From Datnioides undecimradiatus (Eukaryota > Chordata > Actinopteri > Lobotiformes > Datnioididae), in the NCBI GenBank assembly GCA_008933995.1, contig WARS01000031.1:3686001-3750000 (forward strand): a DNA stretch of 64,000 nucleotides, in the 5' to 3' direction. The notes under the pieces were generated by a model. The model was given only the letters and a program-made list of their open reading frames with translations. It was not told where the DNA came from and ran no database searches. Of this stretch, positions 12,523-25,812 are shown piece by piece. The stretch's first letter is position 1. Each line of letters begins with the position of its first letter. The translations under genes and the position numbers were made by a program.

Positions 12523-15500
12523 TGTTTAGCGGTAGGATGACATAATAATGCCTTTGACATGATTGTGTAAGGGAATTAGACATGTTTCAGAGCATGAGGG
12601 TTAGTTGAATCCGATTGTTAGAGGATCCAGTGGCTGTTTTTCTGCTCCTATGCTTTTGGACAAAAGCGCAGGCAAGTGACGTGGCTTTCATGAAACGGTA
12701 CTGGAAAACAGGGATTACCCTGGTTCAGATAATTTAATCCTTATGGACACAACTGAACTACGCCTGCTCCCTTTTGTTTCTCTCTATTATAATGGGCAAT
12801 TCAAGGAGATGACAGTTTGAAGACACTGTACCATGGCATAAGTCCAGATCTTATGGTGGACATCTCCTACTTATTATTATTGTATGAATGTATTTATAGT
12901 AATACTATTCTGTTTAATTTAAAAGAAGAGAAGAATGAGAAGAATCGTACTTGAGCTTATTGAGCTATGAGCTTAATTAACCAGACATTATAGAGGTGTT
13001 TTCCCCAAGAGCATGTAATGATCTGCAAAAAGTGCAAATATTGATCGACCTGTAACAACAGGATAAGCTTCTCTGCCATGTTCATCTGCGTGTCGGCTCC
13101 GATTATTCATCAAAGCTATCTGCTTTGTGAACACCCACCTAGCTAGCTAGCGGGCTAGCTACCTGCTTACCTTTTATTTTATAGGGTGAGCACCAGCACT
13201 GCTAATGACTTTAATCTAGTACAGCACACTACAGAAGCTGGGCTGTTTGTCATGCCAGCCGTTGTGGAAGACGTAGCACTTGATTTTTAATAACAGTAGA
13301 AGGTGAACTGGAGTTTCTGTCTCTGATCTAGTTACATGGTTTCTTGTTCGGAGAGTAGCCCTCTCAAAGATTCTTTGCCTATTTTTGCCATCCTTGTCTG
13401 TTACAATTTGAGTTTTTTGTGATGTTTGATTTATTTTTGATGTTTCAGGATTATGGGGATCAGAGATCAGACGGATAATCTGACTGCGAACATATGCAAT
13501 TTGTGTCAGTGTGTGTCTGCGTGTGTGTGCTCAGGGGAATGTGTACGTAGTATGACAGATTGCCTAACTTTGGCTGAATCCGACAGAGTCATGCTTCAGA
13601 TCATTCATTTGGTACTGTAAAACCTCAGGGAGCAGACAGCTCTTTTGAGCTTGCAGAGAAAGAAAAATGCTTGGAGTTAGTCTGGCAAACGATGGCTGCT
13701 GCATGGGACTTGCATTCAGAACCTGCAGGTAATACACTTCATGTCATGTCTGTTTAGCACAATGCATAGGACTGCATTTAGAACAGATGTAAGCCTATCT
13801 GCTGTGCAACATTCTTAGCACAAATGAACTGAGAGCCTGTGACTCAGGCTATTATTTGTTAAATGGACTTAAGACTAGTGAGTAGAAGCATTATTAGCAT
13901 TGATCAGAAAACTTTAACTATTTTTGTTCCTTATTCTGCATTATTGCCTTTTTCTTTGGCTTTTTAATGACAGCTGAGAGTAATTTATTGTTTTATTCGA
14001 CTGACATACGTGCTGCAGAATTGCTGGAGTACACAGGACAAGCTGCCTCGCCATAAATTATCTTACAGCCCTAAACAGCAGCATAAGTAGGCACTTCACA
14101 TGAATGTACACATGCAGCTTGTAGGAAGATAACTAACAGGCTGTGGAGTGAATGCAGAATCAGTTTTATCACAGGGAGGATGCTGACAGTTCTGACAGTG
14201 CTCTTTGCATGAATAGCAATGACAAATGCAGTACAGTGTAATAAACAACACACAGAATGTTTTTCCCCCAGAATTCCTCCCTGTCTCCTCCCTGTCCTCT
14301 CTTCCCTTCTCCTCTCCTAATTTTTCTTTGGCATTCATCAGAGAAATGGTTTAGAAATGTATTTAATCTGAAGAGCTGAAGTCTGCTTCATGATTTCATG
14401 TGTGCACATGAATATTCAATAATCTTGCTTGACACAAACATACAGTAGATGGTGAGTGACTTCTAGTGTCACGTGATTTCTCGCAGCACATAGAGCCGTC
14501 ATGGGAGAAGGATCATTATACTTCATTACTACAGTGATGGGAGCAAAGCGTACACAAGTATTTCTCGTCAGGTTCACTTATGAATTCTGCTGCTCAAACC
14601 AGATTTTGCACATACATGAATGATATCAATGGTATTTTTTAAATTTACTTTTAGAAAGCCGCCTGCTGTGCTGAGAGCAAGATCTCACTAAAAACAGTGT
14701 TTGTGCAAGTTGCAAATCTTAACATACAAGAACAAACATAGAAGTGTTTCTGCCTGAATGGTGCTTCCACATTTCAAATGCATCAACTGCAGCACAGACT
14801 GCTTGTTATGGATTGAGGTCTGCTTTTTGAAAATGTTGTCAAGGTCGTTGGAGCCATATTTTGAACTTTTTGCTCAGAAGAATACTTTATAATATATCAT
14901 CATCCTTTCCACTGAAGACAAAGAGTTTCATCCACAAGCGGTGTCCCAGTTTGAAACATTATTTAAAAGTATATTTCATATGCTCAGGATTCATGTTTTC
15001 TGTTTTATTGTCAATCCATAATTTTCTCTATTACCATTACTAATAGCTGTGTTGTGAGACCATTATCCTACAGTGTTAATGTGCTCTGCTTCTCCTAAAA
15101 GCTGTGTTTCTGTTTTGAAATTAGATGGAAACTTGGGGTGTGTACACACGGTCTTGTTTTGGATGCTAAATTTAATCAAAATTCCCATTAAGGGACAAGA
15201 ATGATCAGAACTGAAGCAGCTGGGCGCTGGTGTTGAGTAGCAGTTGGGATCCAACATTTTTTTTTTTGGTATTGTTCAGAACCTCAAGCTCTCTAATCTT
15301 CATTTTTATTCTGCTGACATCGCAGTGATCATTTTGCTAGTTAAGCCTCCTCCACATGGGTGGAGCTCCCTGAAGGGATTCAAGGGTGAGTCGGTCAAAT
15401 TCTAATGAATTACTACTAAAGTCTCTTTCTTGGGGTTGTAATAAAAGTTTAAACAGTTACCTCTGTTTCACACCATGAGAACCATATTCATTAGTACTCT

Positions 15501-18500
15501 TCATTCAGAATGGAAGTGACTGTATTAGATACTGGTGATGTTGTTTCCTGTGAAAGAGATATAATCTGGCAATATTTTACTTGCTTTAAGATTTTGCTGT
15601 GCTCTGATATTACTGGACTGTACAGTCTCTTGATGGTCTTGTTTTGTTAGCTACAGTTGACAGCACTATCAGCAGAGCTTGCTACACACCATTCCCACTG
15701 GTCTGTCCTGCCTGGAGCTTGCAATGTTAAAGCCCTCCATCTATCTCTTGCCCTGAAGTTTTAAGCTTTAACATTCCCCCGCACTTCACATCCCCTTCTG
15801 TCCTACATTGCAGAGTGAAGTGATTAGCTGTGTTTGGCTTTGCAATGTGGGCTGGACACTCAAGCAGATGCTGTAGTCCAGTAGCCACAGGCATTTGATC
15901 TACTTTGCCAGACAAGATGTGATCCTTAATATTTGTTTAAATAATTTTGAGTAGATTTGAAAGGGTCATTTCATTTAATGGTTGTGATTGTCTTTCACAG
16001 ACCTCATTAGGCAGGCAAAAATGAAGACTGTGCTTATCTGAATGGCTGACAGATGAGGATCACAGCATCGTATCACATGTCCTTATTGCATTCTGGAAAT
16101 TTTCTACAATGAAGATGCAGTGGAACGAGCCATGATGTCTTCCTCGCTGGCTGCCCATCAGTGCATTATATCAGTAGGAGATCAGTTTGGGTTGTAGCAG
16201 TTTTGGGTTGTACAGTGGATCATAATTACATGCATGATAGGCATGACATTTCTTTGACAAATGGGACTGTCCAAGTACAATACAATCAGGATGATCAGTA
16301 AGATGAACACGATCTACAACAGTTAAAAAGAATAATGAGCTCAGCTACTGCAAACTAGGACATTGGTCACATGACTGTTAGGGAACCAATAGAATTCAAC
16401 CTTTTGGGCTCAACGTGGCAAAAGTTTTGTAATAATTGACATCATATTTTTTGCCGTAGATACCTCAGGTGCATGTGGTACTTCTCTTGGATCCTCCTCT
16501 CTAATGTTTCAGTATCATTTTCAATCTACCACAGCGTAGTCTCTCCTGTCAAATCCAATTTGCAGCCTCATATTTTCAGTAAGTAGAGCCTAATACGTAT
16601 CACCGCTTGTGAAAGTAAATTGGTGTGATGACATTAATACCAGAAAAATGCTTCGTTCAGCTCAGCATATTTGAAAGTGCTACCACAATAAATAAGCTTT
16701 TAAACTGATGACACACGCATGCTTTAGGTGTGATTCTTTAGGCAGTGGATGGTCAGCGTACAGTGTTACTTGCTGTGTAGGTGTCAGACAACGAAGAATA
16801 ACCCTGCAACTGAGGTGAAATTTATGATTCAGTTTAATAAACATTTCAAACTTGGTCCTTGATTATTTTTTTTATAATTTTGTTGAATGAATTGTTATTA
16901 CTTTTGCAGAAGACTTTTGCAGAAGAGGGGGGAGAGAATTTCAAAGACTTTCCTCTAAATTATAATCAAGTGTTTTCATCAGTGTTTAAGACCAGTTAAC
17001 ACAAATGTTTTTCCTCTAGCAGTGGGCTAAAACTGTGGGTCAGTCCTTGGTGTGTTATGCACAGAACAGCACAGCAAAAGTGCTCGTGCTTTGCTCTGTG
17101 TTGTACTGCAGCCTGACAGATCCAGTGTGCACAGGAACAGAGGACACGCAGCTGTTGCTCTTGTCCTGCTGAGTGCTGACGCGTTATTTTCACTTCGCAG
17201 CCATGTACACTGTGATGACATACATATACTTCACCTTTCATGGTCAAATTCTTCAGTGTCAGTTAGACATTTTACATTTCAGTCTGACCTACAGTGGCTG
17301 AAAGCTATGCGCAGCATCCATGAAGCCTCTGGAGAATGGAGGTCAGAGGTCCCCATGTAACTTCTCATTAACCTGTGATTTCCAGAGGCAAGTGGCTCAT
17401 GTTCTTTGGCCAATCTAAGCTTAGCTCAGACCTTTGATGATGACGCTTGAGTCATTACTGTGGAGGTGTGTCAGTTGTGTGTGTGCGTGTCAGCGTCAGT
17501 GAAGGGAGGCAAAGTGCCTTTGAACCTCCTCTATTGATGTGCTGATCACAGTGGGAGAAAGACTGTGGCAGGAGAGAAAAGAGATATTGGCTATTCTTGT
17601 TTAGTTTGTAGAGTTGCCTGGAGCATGATTTGATTCATTTTGTCAAATTATCACTTTGTCTGACTGATTAAACATTTTAAGGTGCTCTGAATATTAGAAA
17701 GTTGTATCAGTACATGAGCGCTGCTGATAACATTCATGTGCAAGCGACGGGCTCCGGTTGAGATTAACAGCATCCCCTGATGTGCTTTGCAGACTGTCTC
17801 TCATCTCTTTTGTGCTGTCAGGTATGAGGTTCTTCTGCTGATTGTGTGTTTTTGTCTTGGTGAGAAATCATTTGCTTTGCAAAATCGTCTCTCCCGAGCT
17901 TGTCAGTACCCTACAAGGAGATTTGCCAAGCTCGATCAAATGTCAGTGTTTAAACCAACTGTGCTGCTGCAATGTTTAGAATAACACCAGGCAATATTTT
18001 TATGCATAAAATACTTGGACTTGTCGAACGCATTGCAGAATAAGAAACCTTAAAGAAAGCATGTTTTGTGTGCTTTATGAGCAAAGCCACACATTCACAC
18101 TCCTCAGATTCTGACAATTCTTGTTATCTCCGATGAAGAGATGAAATCAAGAGGATTCCTGGTCGCTCTGGGTCATCATTATTCAGCGAGTAAGGTGCAG
18201 GATAAATCTGTGGTATTAAATATTGACCTAAAGCTGCAGGGACCCTTCACTGATTTATTCCCCAGAGTAATGCTCGCTCCAGAAAACTTCCTAACTTCTT
18301 TCTTTGTCGCAGCATATCCCTGTCACTATTGATCCCTAAGATAAGTGCTTTTGGAAGTCATTTCATCGTCATGGTTGGAGGCATCATAAAACCACAATTC
18401 CTTTGATGAGTTACTTCAAATCACCCTTTATAAATATTTATCAGTCAGCTTAGTTTGTGCCAATGGAGCAAAGGAAGCGCTGATGTGCTCACAGTCCTGG

Positions 18501-19465
18501 AGGTCTCCATCTCTCACTAATGCCATTGTCTCTCTCTTGCTGCAGGCACCTGCTGGAACATTTTCAGGTTATAATGCATTATATAGCAATGCAACAAAGA
18601 GCAAGGCTTGTTGTGTATGAATATGGGTTTCTGGTTATTTAAAAAAAATTGTAAACTGGCTCCATTAATTCTTTTTTGTGCTCCCTTTCAAGTTTGAAAC
18701 ATTTTGTTTCTAGCAGGCATGAAATGAGATGTCACTGATGAGTAACACCTATTTTTGGCACAACATTTCCGAGCAGGAACCTGGATGTTGGCAGTGTCGT
18801 TGAGAGTGATTGTTTATTTCCAGAATTGCATTCTGCACATGCAGAGTGGTGTTTCCTTGCATCCTAATTCTTTATTATTGGCCCAACACAGGCTTTCTTG
18901 CATTCACTGCAGCGCAATTAGCTGTTGCCTTGCTTATGTTTTGGAACAGCATGGCCTAAAGGACCATTGTGACTACAATGAAATGCACTGTGTCAGCATT
19001 GTGTGTGTGCTGAATGTTAATAAGGTGATGACTCTTTCAATTTCTGCCAAGGCAGGGTTACAGACACTGGCAAGTCCTCGCACCTGTTTCTGCTCTGCAC
19101 TGGGCCTGTTTGAGCCTGTTTGAGTCTTTACTGGCCGTCTTTGCCCAGTGCTGTTTGAGTGGTTTGCTGGATGGCCCTGTGCTGTCCATGGTAGCAGTTG
19201 GGAGCCAACCCAAACAACAACAAAAAAAATTAAATAAATAAAAAAACATGTCAGAAATATTTTTTTCTTCGAGATAGTTGCAGTCATTTAAGGAAGCTCT
19301 TATCACATTGATTTTTGGTTAAGTGTTCTTTCTCTGACACTTTTGGTTTTAATTAGTTACTTGATGCCATGAACAGGGGTTGACTCTGACTTCACCAAAT
19401 GAGATGACTGCATCTGTAACTGGGACAATTTGGTTTCACTTACAGTGGAAGGGCTTGGAGAAATG

Positions 19466-19494
19466 CTGTCCATCTTTATATACAGTCTATGTTT
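19466..19494. repeat. possible end of a teleost short interspersed element
   Basis: CCATCTTTATATACAGTCTATG is a phrase repeated very often in fish genomes at the end of a short non-autonomous element. Upstream bases may be the degenerate body. Confidence 0.35.
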
Positions 19495-20618
19495 TGTGTA
19501 GGTGTTAAGAAATGCGTGAGAGGCATCCCTGCTCCCCAGTAGGGTTGTAATAAGTGTGTCATACTGTCAACTCAGCTTGAGGTTGAGGTCTGCAGTTGTA
19601 AACAATGAAGATGATGGTGATGGTAGTAAATGAGTGCAATGACAAGGAAATGCCAGTCAGTCAGTGTGAAATGTGTTTGGTTGGCTTCCCTCATTTACAC
19701 ACAGTGACGGTGGAATCTCCCAATAACTCTTTGGAGAGACTGCCTCGATAATTCCTCCACAAATGTCAGGGAAATGAAGCTGAGCGAGGCTGCCCGTGCA
19801 CTGCTCTGCTATGAAACTGATAAAGGTCAGGCAACATGTGCAAATCCTGCACCAGAATGCTTATCTCCTTAATGGCCCCCTGTGTCTGGATACTGCGCAC
19901 AAACCACTGCTGTTAAGGCTTAATTAATTTTGCCTGCTAGGCTGGAATGATACAGGGTGTTCCTGGAGCTCCGTGGTTTCTCCCTCCCTCCATGTCCCAT
20001 CACAGCACACAGAAATGACAATGAATACTGAATATTAAGACCAGGTAGAGTTCATTAGTTCATTGTAGGTCATGTGGCCTCCTGTATGTGTTTTGTCTTA
20101 TTCTGTTTATTCTGCAGAAATGTATTGTCTGCAAAGTACCAGCTTACTGATGTTAATGATACACTGGCTACGGCTCATTGAGCTGGTCTGTGAAATGATG
20201 TCAGCAGCTCAAAAGAAAGAAATGATTGCGGTGATTGTCTGTTGATTAGTTGCACAGCGTTGATTTGTGTTTGATATCACTCAGTGCTACAATATTAGGC
20301 CAATTGCATGTTACTGCATTATATTTGACATTTGTTACACCACACTGGCTCAATTGATGAGTTTGTGTTGCACGATTGATCAGTCAGTGGATACTTTGTT
20401 AATTGGCTCAATGTGGACCTTAATGTTCCTTCCAATTAGGGTTGTTTTGGATAGAAGAGCTGTCTTGATGTCACATTACTAGAAACAACGGAAATCTGAC
20501 ATACTAAAGGTTCTTTATGTGGAAGATAGGAAATGTTCTGTGCTGTCTAATTTCTAATATCTATTTTTAAATTGAGTTTGTTGCATAATATTGTGGCACC
20601 GTAAAATTGTTATTTTTT

Positions 20619-20690
20619 TCAATTCAACTCAGTTCAATTTTATTTGTGTATTGCCAAATCATTACAGGGTATTTTACATAAAGAACAATG
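20619..20690. repeat. possible SINE-like fragment
   Basis: AATTCAACTCAGTTCAATTTTATTTG followed by TATTGCCAAATCATTACAG resembles the common teleost ATTTGTATAGCGCCAAATCA repeat. It is a short degenerate fragment. Confidence 0.42.
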
Positions 20691-22570
20691 TTGGACAATT
20701 AAACTGGTCAAACAAAATCATTTAATCACTTAGTACATATCATGATATATGTTGATAAATGTGCCAGTTAAAAATATTTTTAGCGTTTTGTTTGTTTGTT
20801 TGTTATTAAATTTCATTTTGTCCAAACATAAAGTATTCACAGACAGGTGCTCTCACTGGCCTTTCAGCCCCGTATGATTCATCGTCCTTCTTGAGTTCTC
20901 AGACCCCACATTGAGGCTGTGATGCTTGTTATTAAGGCTACATGGAGCGAGACAAGAGGCACATGTTCATGGAACTGAATATAATGGCTTGCTTGAAGAG
21001 CACTTGCTCCTCTGTATCTCTGTGGGCTTGAGCTTCAGTGTAAAGATGCATCAGAAGTAAAGTGAAACAAAAAGAGCAAATGTTGTAGTCGATGCTCTTT
21101 TAGCCCCCAATACTAGTTGTCTATCAGATTGAGTGTTTACAGGCCTACAGCATGTTGGTGCCACCTGCTCCTCTGGGCTGCGTTCCTCAGGATTAGTTTC
21201 AATGCCCTCTTAGCGTAGGTCACAGGTCAATGTTACTGTTAAACCAGGGATTCAAAAAGTAGACACCAGTGACCCTGAAGTGACCTTGAAGGGGCCCAAG
21301 AAGTTTGACAGATCATCCGATTTACAAGTTGCAGTACATTCCTGGATCCTAGTTTAAATATTTATCACTCTGCTTGTCTTGTGTTGAACGTGAATGTTGT
21401 TGAGATCATTTGAATAGTTTCAAGGATCCCAGCAGACACCAATCCACTGACTGTGAGTGAGTGTGTGAGTGAATGAGTGTGTGTGTTCAAGAGACTCTAA
21501 AGCCTCATGTGAACTTTAACAGTGTGCATGGAGCAGCTCATCAGTATTATAGACTGTGGATGGCTTAGCCTGTCAAAGGAAGGCATTTTACTGATTCAGA
21601 AAACTTGTCTTCACTACTCAGACTGCAATGCTGCCGCTCAGAGGGCACCGGGGGAATTTTGACTGCACAGTAATAAGCTGTGACACAGAGGTAGTAGAAA
21701 TAATTGTAAAACCTAAAAAAAGACTCTTCTTAGTACTGCACTGATGACTGAGGCCCATTTACGTCCACTTCAGCAGCAGCTTCATAACCTACTCTCTGGA
21801 ATCTCCCTGGAAGTGATGATATTGAGCTAATTCACTTCTGGGAAAGAGGGAGTGAAAGGTGGAGAGAGGGAAGTAGAAAATGGAAAAGGAGGAGGATCTG
21901 ATAAGCAACCGAGGCATTCCCCTGATGGGAGGGAGTTACATCTCTACCATCCACTCAGCAAGTGTGGGGTGAAACTGTCAGAGAGCACGCTTGAGCAGGA
22001 GAAAACGGAGATAAAGAGCCCCCCCCCGCTCTCATCCCGCTGGCTCCACTTTACTCTGCTCTTTGTGGATGCCAGCTGCCTATGAGAGACTCTCCCTGCA
22101 TCTTCCCACCTGCCCCGACAACGCCGAGAGGATTTCCATGACCTGTGCTGCAGTCACGGCGAGTCCAGCAGCTGATTCACGATGATTCACTCTCTCACAG
22201 CAGGTGAGACTGCCTCCACTGTGTGCATGATACAGCAGAGCATACTGAGTAGAAAAGACAAGCAGGGAGGTGTGCACTGTGAGTGGGTACAGTGTGAGGA
22301 GTTTTGCTTCTGGTCTACATAGATACAGGAGTTGAGACTGTGAGCAGATGTTTTCATCCCTGTCTTTGTGTGTTGAGGAGCAGTTTGGAGCCTCCGCGTG
22401 TGTGTGAGAGAGGAAGAGGTGTGCGAGCCACAGAGCCGTGCCCCTGGTGCCCTCGCTGCCAAGACTTAGCCCTTGTGTTGGACAGGGATTACTCTGAGCC
22501 TCTTGTTTTTGCTGAAAAAGACTGGTATGGCATGCCAGGCCTGAAATGTGGACAGTTGTTGCAGCATTTA

Positions 22571-22590
22571 GAGAGAGAGAGAGAGAGAGA
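22571..22590. repeat. (GA)n microsatellite
   Basis: Ten GA units; it creates Ser-Leu runs in the antisense ORF. Confidence 0.95.
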
Positions 22591-25500
22591 GCTGATTTTA
22601 GCTGCAGTGCTGCTGTTTCTACAGCACGTACGTCCTGGAAGGTATTCACAGGTTACTCACTATTCAAAGTTTTTCTATTTCACCTCAAACTCATCTGAGT
22701 TTGTAAAAAACATTCCTCGTTTGCTGTAAAGGTTATTGCATAATCAAGTTCTGTTTTGTGATTTGTGTTTTTACTTCATTTCAATGGTAGAAATACTGTT
22801 TTTTTAACATTCACCTCTAGGATTGACACATATCTTTTAAACTAAGTCTGGTTTAGTTGTGGTAACTCTACATGTAAACACTGCTACACTGAGAAAAGCC
22901 CTCTTAAAGATCTCCACAAGGAGAGATGCCGGTCATTCTTTCTTGTTTTTATCTGGCCTAATGGAAGCAGAAACTCCTACTACTTGACCTGATGGTTAGT
23001 GTTTTGGGGCCCTCTAACGTGCTAGTGGTGTTAGGCAGTGTCACTGTATGCTACGAACGATCAAATATACACAGCTGTATCAGTATAGTAGGCTAGAGGG
23101 GTGCAAGTGGTTCCCTCTCGTAAATGTTAAATTACAGTATGTGTTGCAGTAATATAAGAAACTGAAGTAAAGTGCAATAAACTGGTAACAAGTAACAGTA
23201 ACTTGGTTTTGTTAGGATCACTTCTTTTGAAATTAAGATGGATCACCTGAATAACTACAGAAACTACATGTATGTAGGTTTCATTAGATGTATGTTGTGT
23301 TGTTTAATGTTCATTGACAAATAAGCATCTGCTTTAGAGGTTGAGATGAAGTGGCAACACATTATTACTGTGTCTACTGTCTGTGTTCTGTATCTTTTAT
23401 ATATTTACTGGTTTTGACAGGGTATTGATTACAAATGCTGCGATTGGGAATGGTTCAGTTAAAGATTGACTGCACTCAAGTCAGTGTGATCTAAATAATC
23501 GTTCAAAAGGAGTCAGAGAAGACTGCAAGGTTGTTTTGTTTTTTTACACTTAGTAATTTATTACAGTCAATGATTTATGTAGAGTCGCTACACAGAAGCA
23601 AATTCTCCAAACTACATCTCACTGGCACTGACAGCGAAGTTGTTTCCCCAATACACCGCCTAGAAGGCAGTGTGCTTCAGCCTTCCTGCAGCAGGAGTTC
23701 ACTCTCCCCTTTGGGACTGCACTGTCACAAGCGTTGATGGAAGCTAGTTTTCTGCAAACAAATAGCCCTACTGTGCTGCAGTGTTTGTACACTAACCGGG
23801 ATGCTGCAAATTCCGTGACAAATAGTTCAGAAGTAATGCGGCTAAAACAAAAGCCTCAAAGAATGCAGATTCCTAATTAACAGGGGATGCTGGTACAGTG
23901 CTGTACGCGCCCAGTGCAGCTCAGCAAATTATGAGTTGCTGCCAGGAACAAACTTGGCCTGTTTGTATATATATGTGGTTGTGTGTGTTCCTACACGTAT
24001 GATCAAATGCTATTTACATGAGTGCAGGTCTAGTTATTGTTTATGTTTGCTGTCACAGTGTTTGTGTGTGCAGAACCACTCAGTGTTATTCTTTAACACG
24101 CCCTCTGAACTTTTATGAAATGTCAACTCGTAAATCTTTCCACCGTGCTCAGTTTGTCTCCCCTCCCTTTGCTGCATGGTGATGCAGTGAGGCACCACTT
24201 TCTGTTTGTATCATCCTGCATCTTTATACTGTACTACTGAAGTTTTGCAGCTGTCCTTGCAAGGAGTCACCCCTTACTGCTGGATATGTAGTATTTATCC
24301 CTGCTACACCTCAAATTAGGATAGTGTAAACATGTTTATCTTGGCTGCCTGTTATCTATCTAGCTGTGTGTGTGTTTGTCTGTGTTTATGAAAAAGCAGA
24401 TATAGATTTATCCTCTGCACAGCAGTATTTACTGTGGTTTTATTGCACGCTTGTGCTCAGTGTTTCACAGCATCTATTGAAAAATAGTCCCGTGTTTTTC
24501 CCGCTGTAATAGACTGTGTACGGTGACCATGGGAAAAGATAAGAAAGGCTTGGGGGGGAATGGAATACAATACTCACAAAAGCCAGACTTGATAGCATGA
24601 TATTGGAGTTCGGTACACAAGATTTCAGCACTTAATATCTGTTGTCTTCACACTCATAAGCCAAATCCGCTCACTCCACTAGCTACACCTAGGTGGAGAG
24701 AACATGCAAGCCTTAATGTAATATACAGTATTAAACTGTAAAACCAGAGGAGTTGCCAGAGCTGGAAATTGCTTCATAACATTACACAGAGTTACGCCTT
24801 TGCAGAAGTCAACTTTATAAGGCTCCACGTTTCTGTATGTGCATACAAAACAAAATCGAAAAAGTCTCAGATGCACTAAGGAGCAGAAAGCTAGCAGCAT
24901 CTCAAGGGGTGTGTCACAGTTTGAGGGGATAATGGATGGCAGTGCTGAGCACCGCTGACAACTGACTGGTCCTGAATTGCTGTGCACCTCACAAGACCCT
25001 CTGTAGTAGTAGAGTTTGGTTAGGTGATAAAGACTGCATAGATTAATCCATTAGTCTAAATTGACTAAATCTTTTTTTATAAACCAATAGGAAAATCTGC
25101 CACGTACAGTTTGTGAAGGAAGGGGATTAATCTGACTATGCTTCAATGAATCAGACCAGAGTTGTTGATCTTTTTTTTAATCCTGTATGATATTGTGTGT
25201 AGATACTAAACATTTTCTGTAATTTGGTTGTGTTTTTTAAAACCATTAACGTATTTAACTGCAAATGTATGAATCCAAATCTTGTCTTTGCCTTATCACA
25301 CATAAATATACAACAACAAATAGGAACACACTCATGGTGTAATATTTTAATCTTGACACCAGCTCCACGAGCCACATTTCTGTTTCTTATTCTATCCTGT
25401 GACAGTAACATGCGTTCATGCTCTAGTTAAAGCAATGAATGGCCCCATCTAACTGAAATCAATAAAACCTAGTGAGCTGGCTAAGGCAGAGTGCTGAGCC

Positions 25501-25728
25501 TTACACTTTGTGTAAAAGAATATGAGCAGTGGTTCCCGACCAGGCTGCAGCGCTACAGTAGATTCTTTTGCTCATTGTCTCAAAACTTTTTGTTGTAACC
25601 TCATCTAGCAGCCAAATGGCCAAATAGAAACATAGAAACATGTGACCAGGCAGGAATGTGACCAGCCACTTCATACTAATTTTGATTTCTCTCCGTTCTT
25701 CTCCTTTTCATCTCCCTCTGTCTTACAG

Positions 25729-25812
25729 CCACAACCTTAGGGCTACGTCGTTTCGGCACCCTGTGACTGGACAGATCTCCCCTGAAAACACAGAATACAC
25801 ACTACAGGACAG
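25729..25812 (+). CDS. plekha7: plekha7 exon: end of WW domain 2 (residues 1-28)
   Basis: The acceptor is tcttacag and the donor is AG|gtgagt. The first nucleotide completes a split codon, which would be Asp if the preceding exon ends in GA. The peptide HNLRATSFRHPVTG matches the third strand and tail of PLEKHA7 WW2. The position of the second signature Trp of WW domains is Phe here (T-S-F-R-H-P), as I recall it is in other PLEKHA7 proteins. The segment after it, QISPENTEYTLQD, is the WW2-PH linker. The exon ends in phase 2. It is the most 5' exon that can be assigned by homology in this window. Confidence 0.93.

Larger units (their letters stand above)
1..25728 (+). other. plekha7: upstream region, probably one large plekha7 5' intron
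   Basis: No exon encoding WW1 or the start of WW2 (expected motifs like LPRGWEEGFT and YFID) was found by eye on the + strand. The acceptor of exon 25729 requires 2 nt carried from upstream. The simplest reading is that the canonical 5' exons lie before the window and this is intron. Contents: microsatellites (listed separately), two candidate alternative first exons (3401-3630 and 9369-9442), a GC-richer patch at about 22000-22450, and degenerate repeats near 19470 and 20620. Everything else looks like unremarkable noncoding DNA. Confidence 0.65.

Noticed and set aside
17052-17360. 102-codon + strand ORF with an acceptor-like sequence before SDLQWLKAMRSIHEASGEWR
   Set aside because: There is no donor in a useful phase, no recognised family, and overlapping antisense ORFs. 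It could not be supported as an exon.
18755-19306. 122-codon + strand ORF and antisense ORFs of 82-104 codons
   Set aside because: No recognised product. The antisense frame contains a hydrophobic run made by an A/T-rich tract. Judged chance.
22080-22649. 189-codon ORF on the - strand, the longest ORF outside the plekha7 exons
   Set aside because: It includes a Ser-Leu run made by the GA microsatellite, has no recognisable motif, and overlaps open frames on the other strand. It is probably chance in a GC-richer patch.
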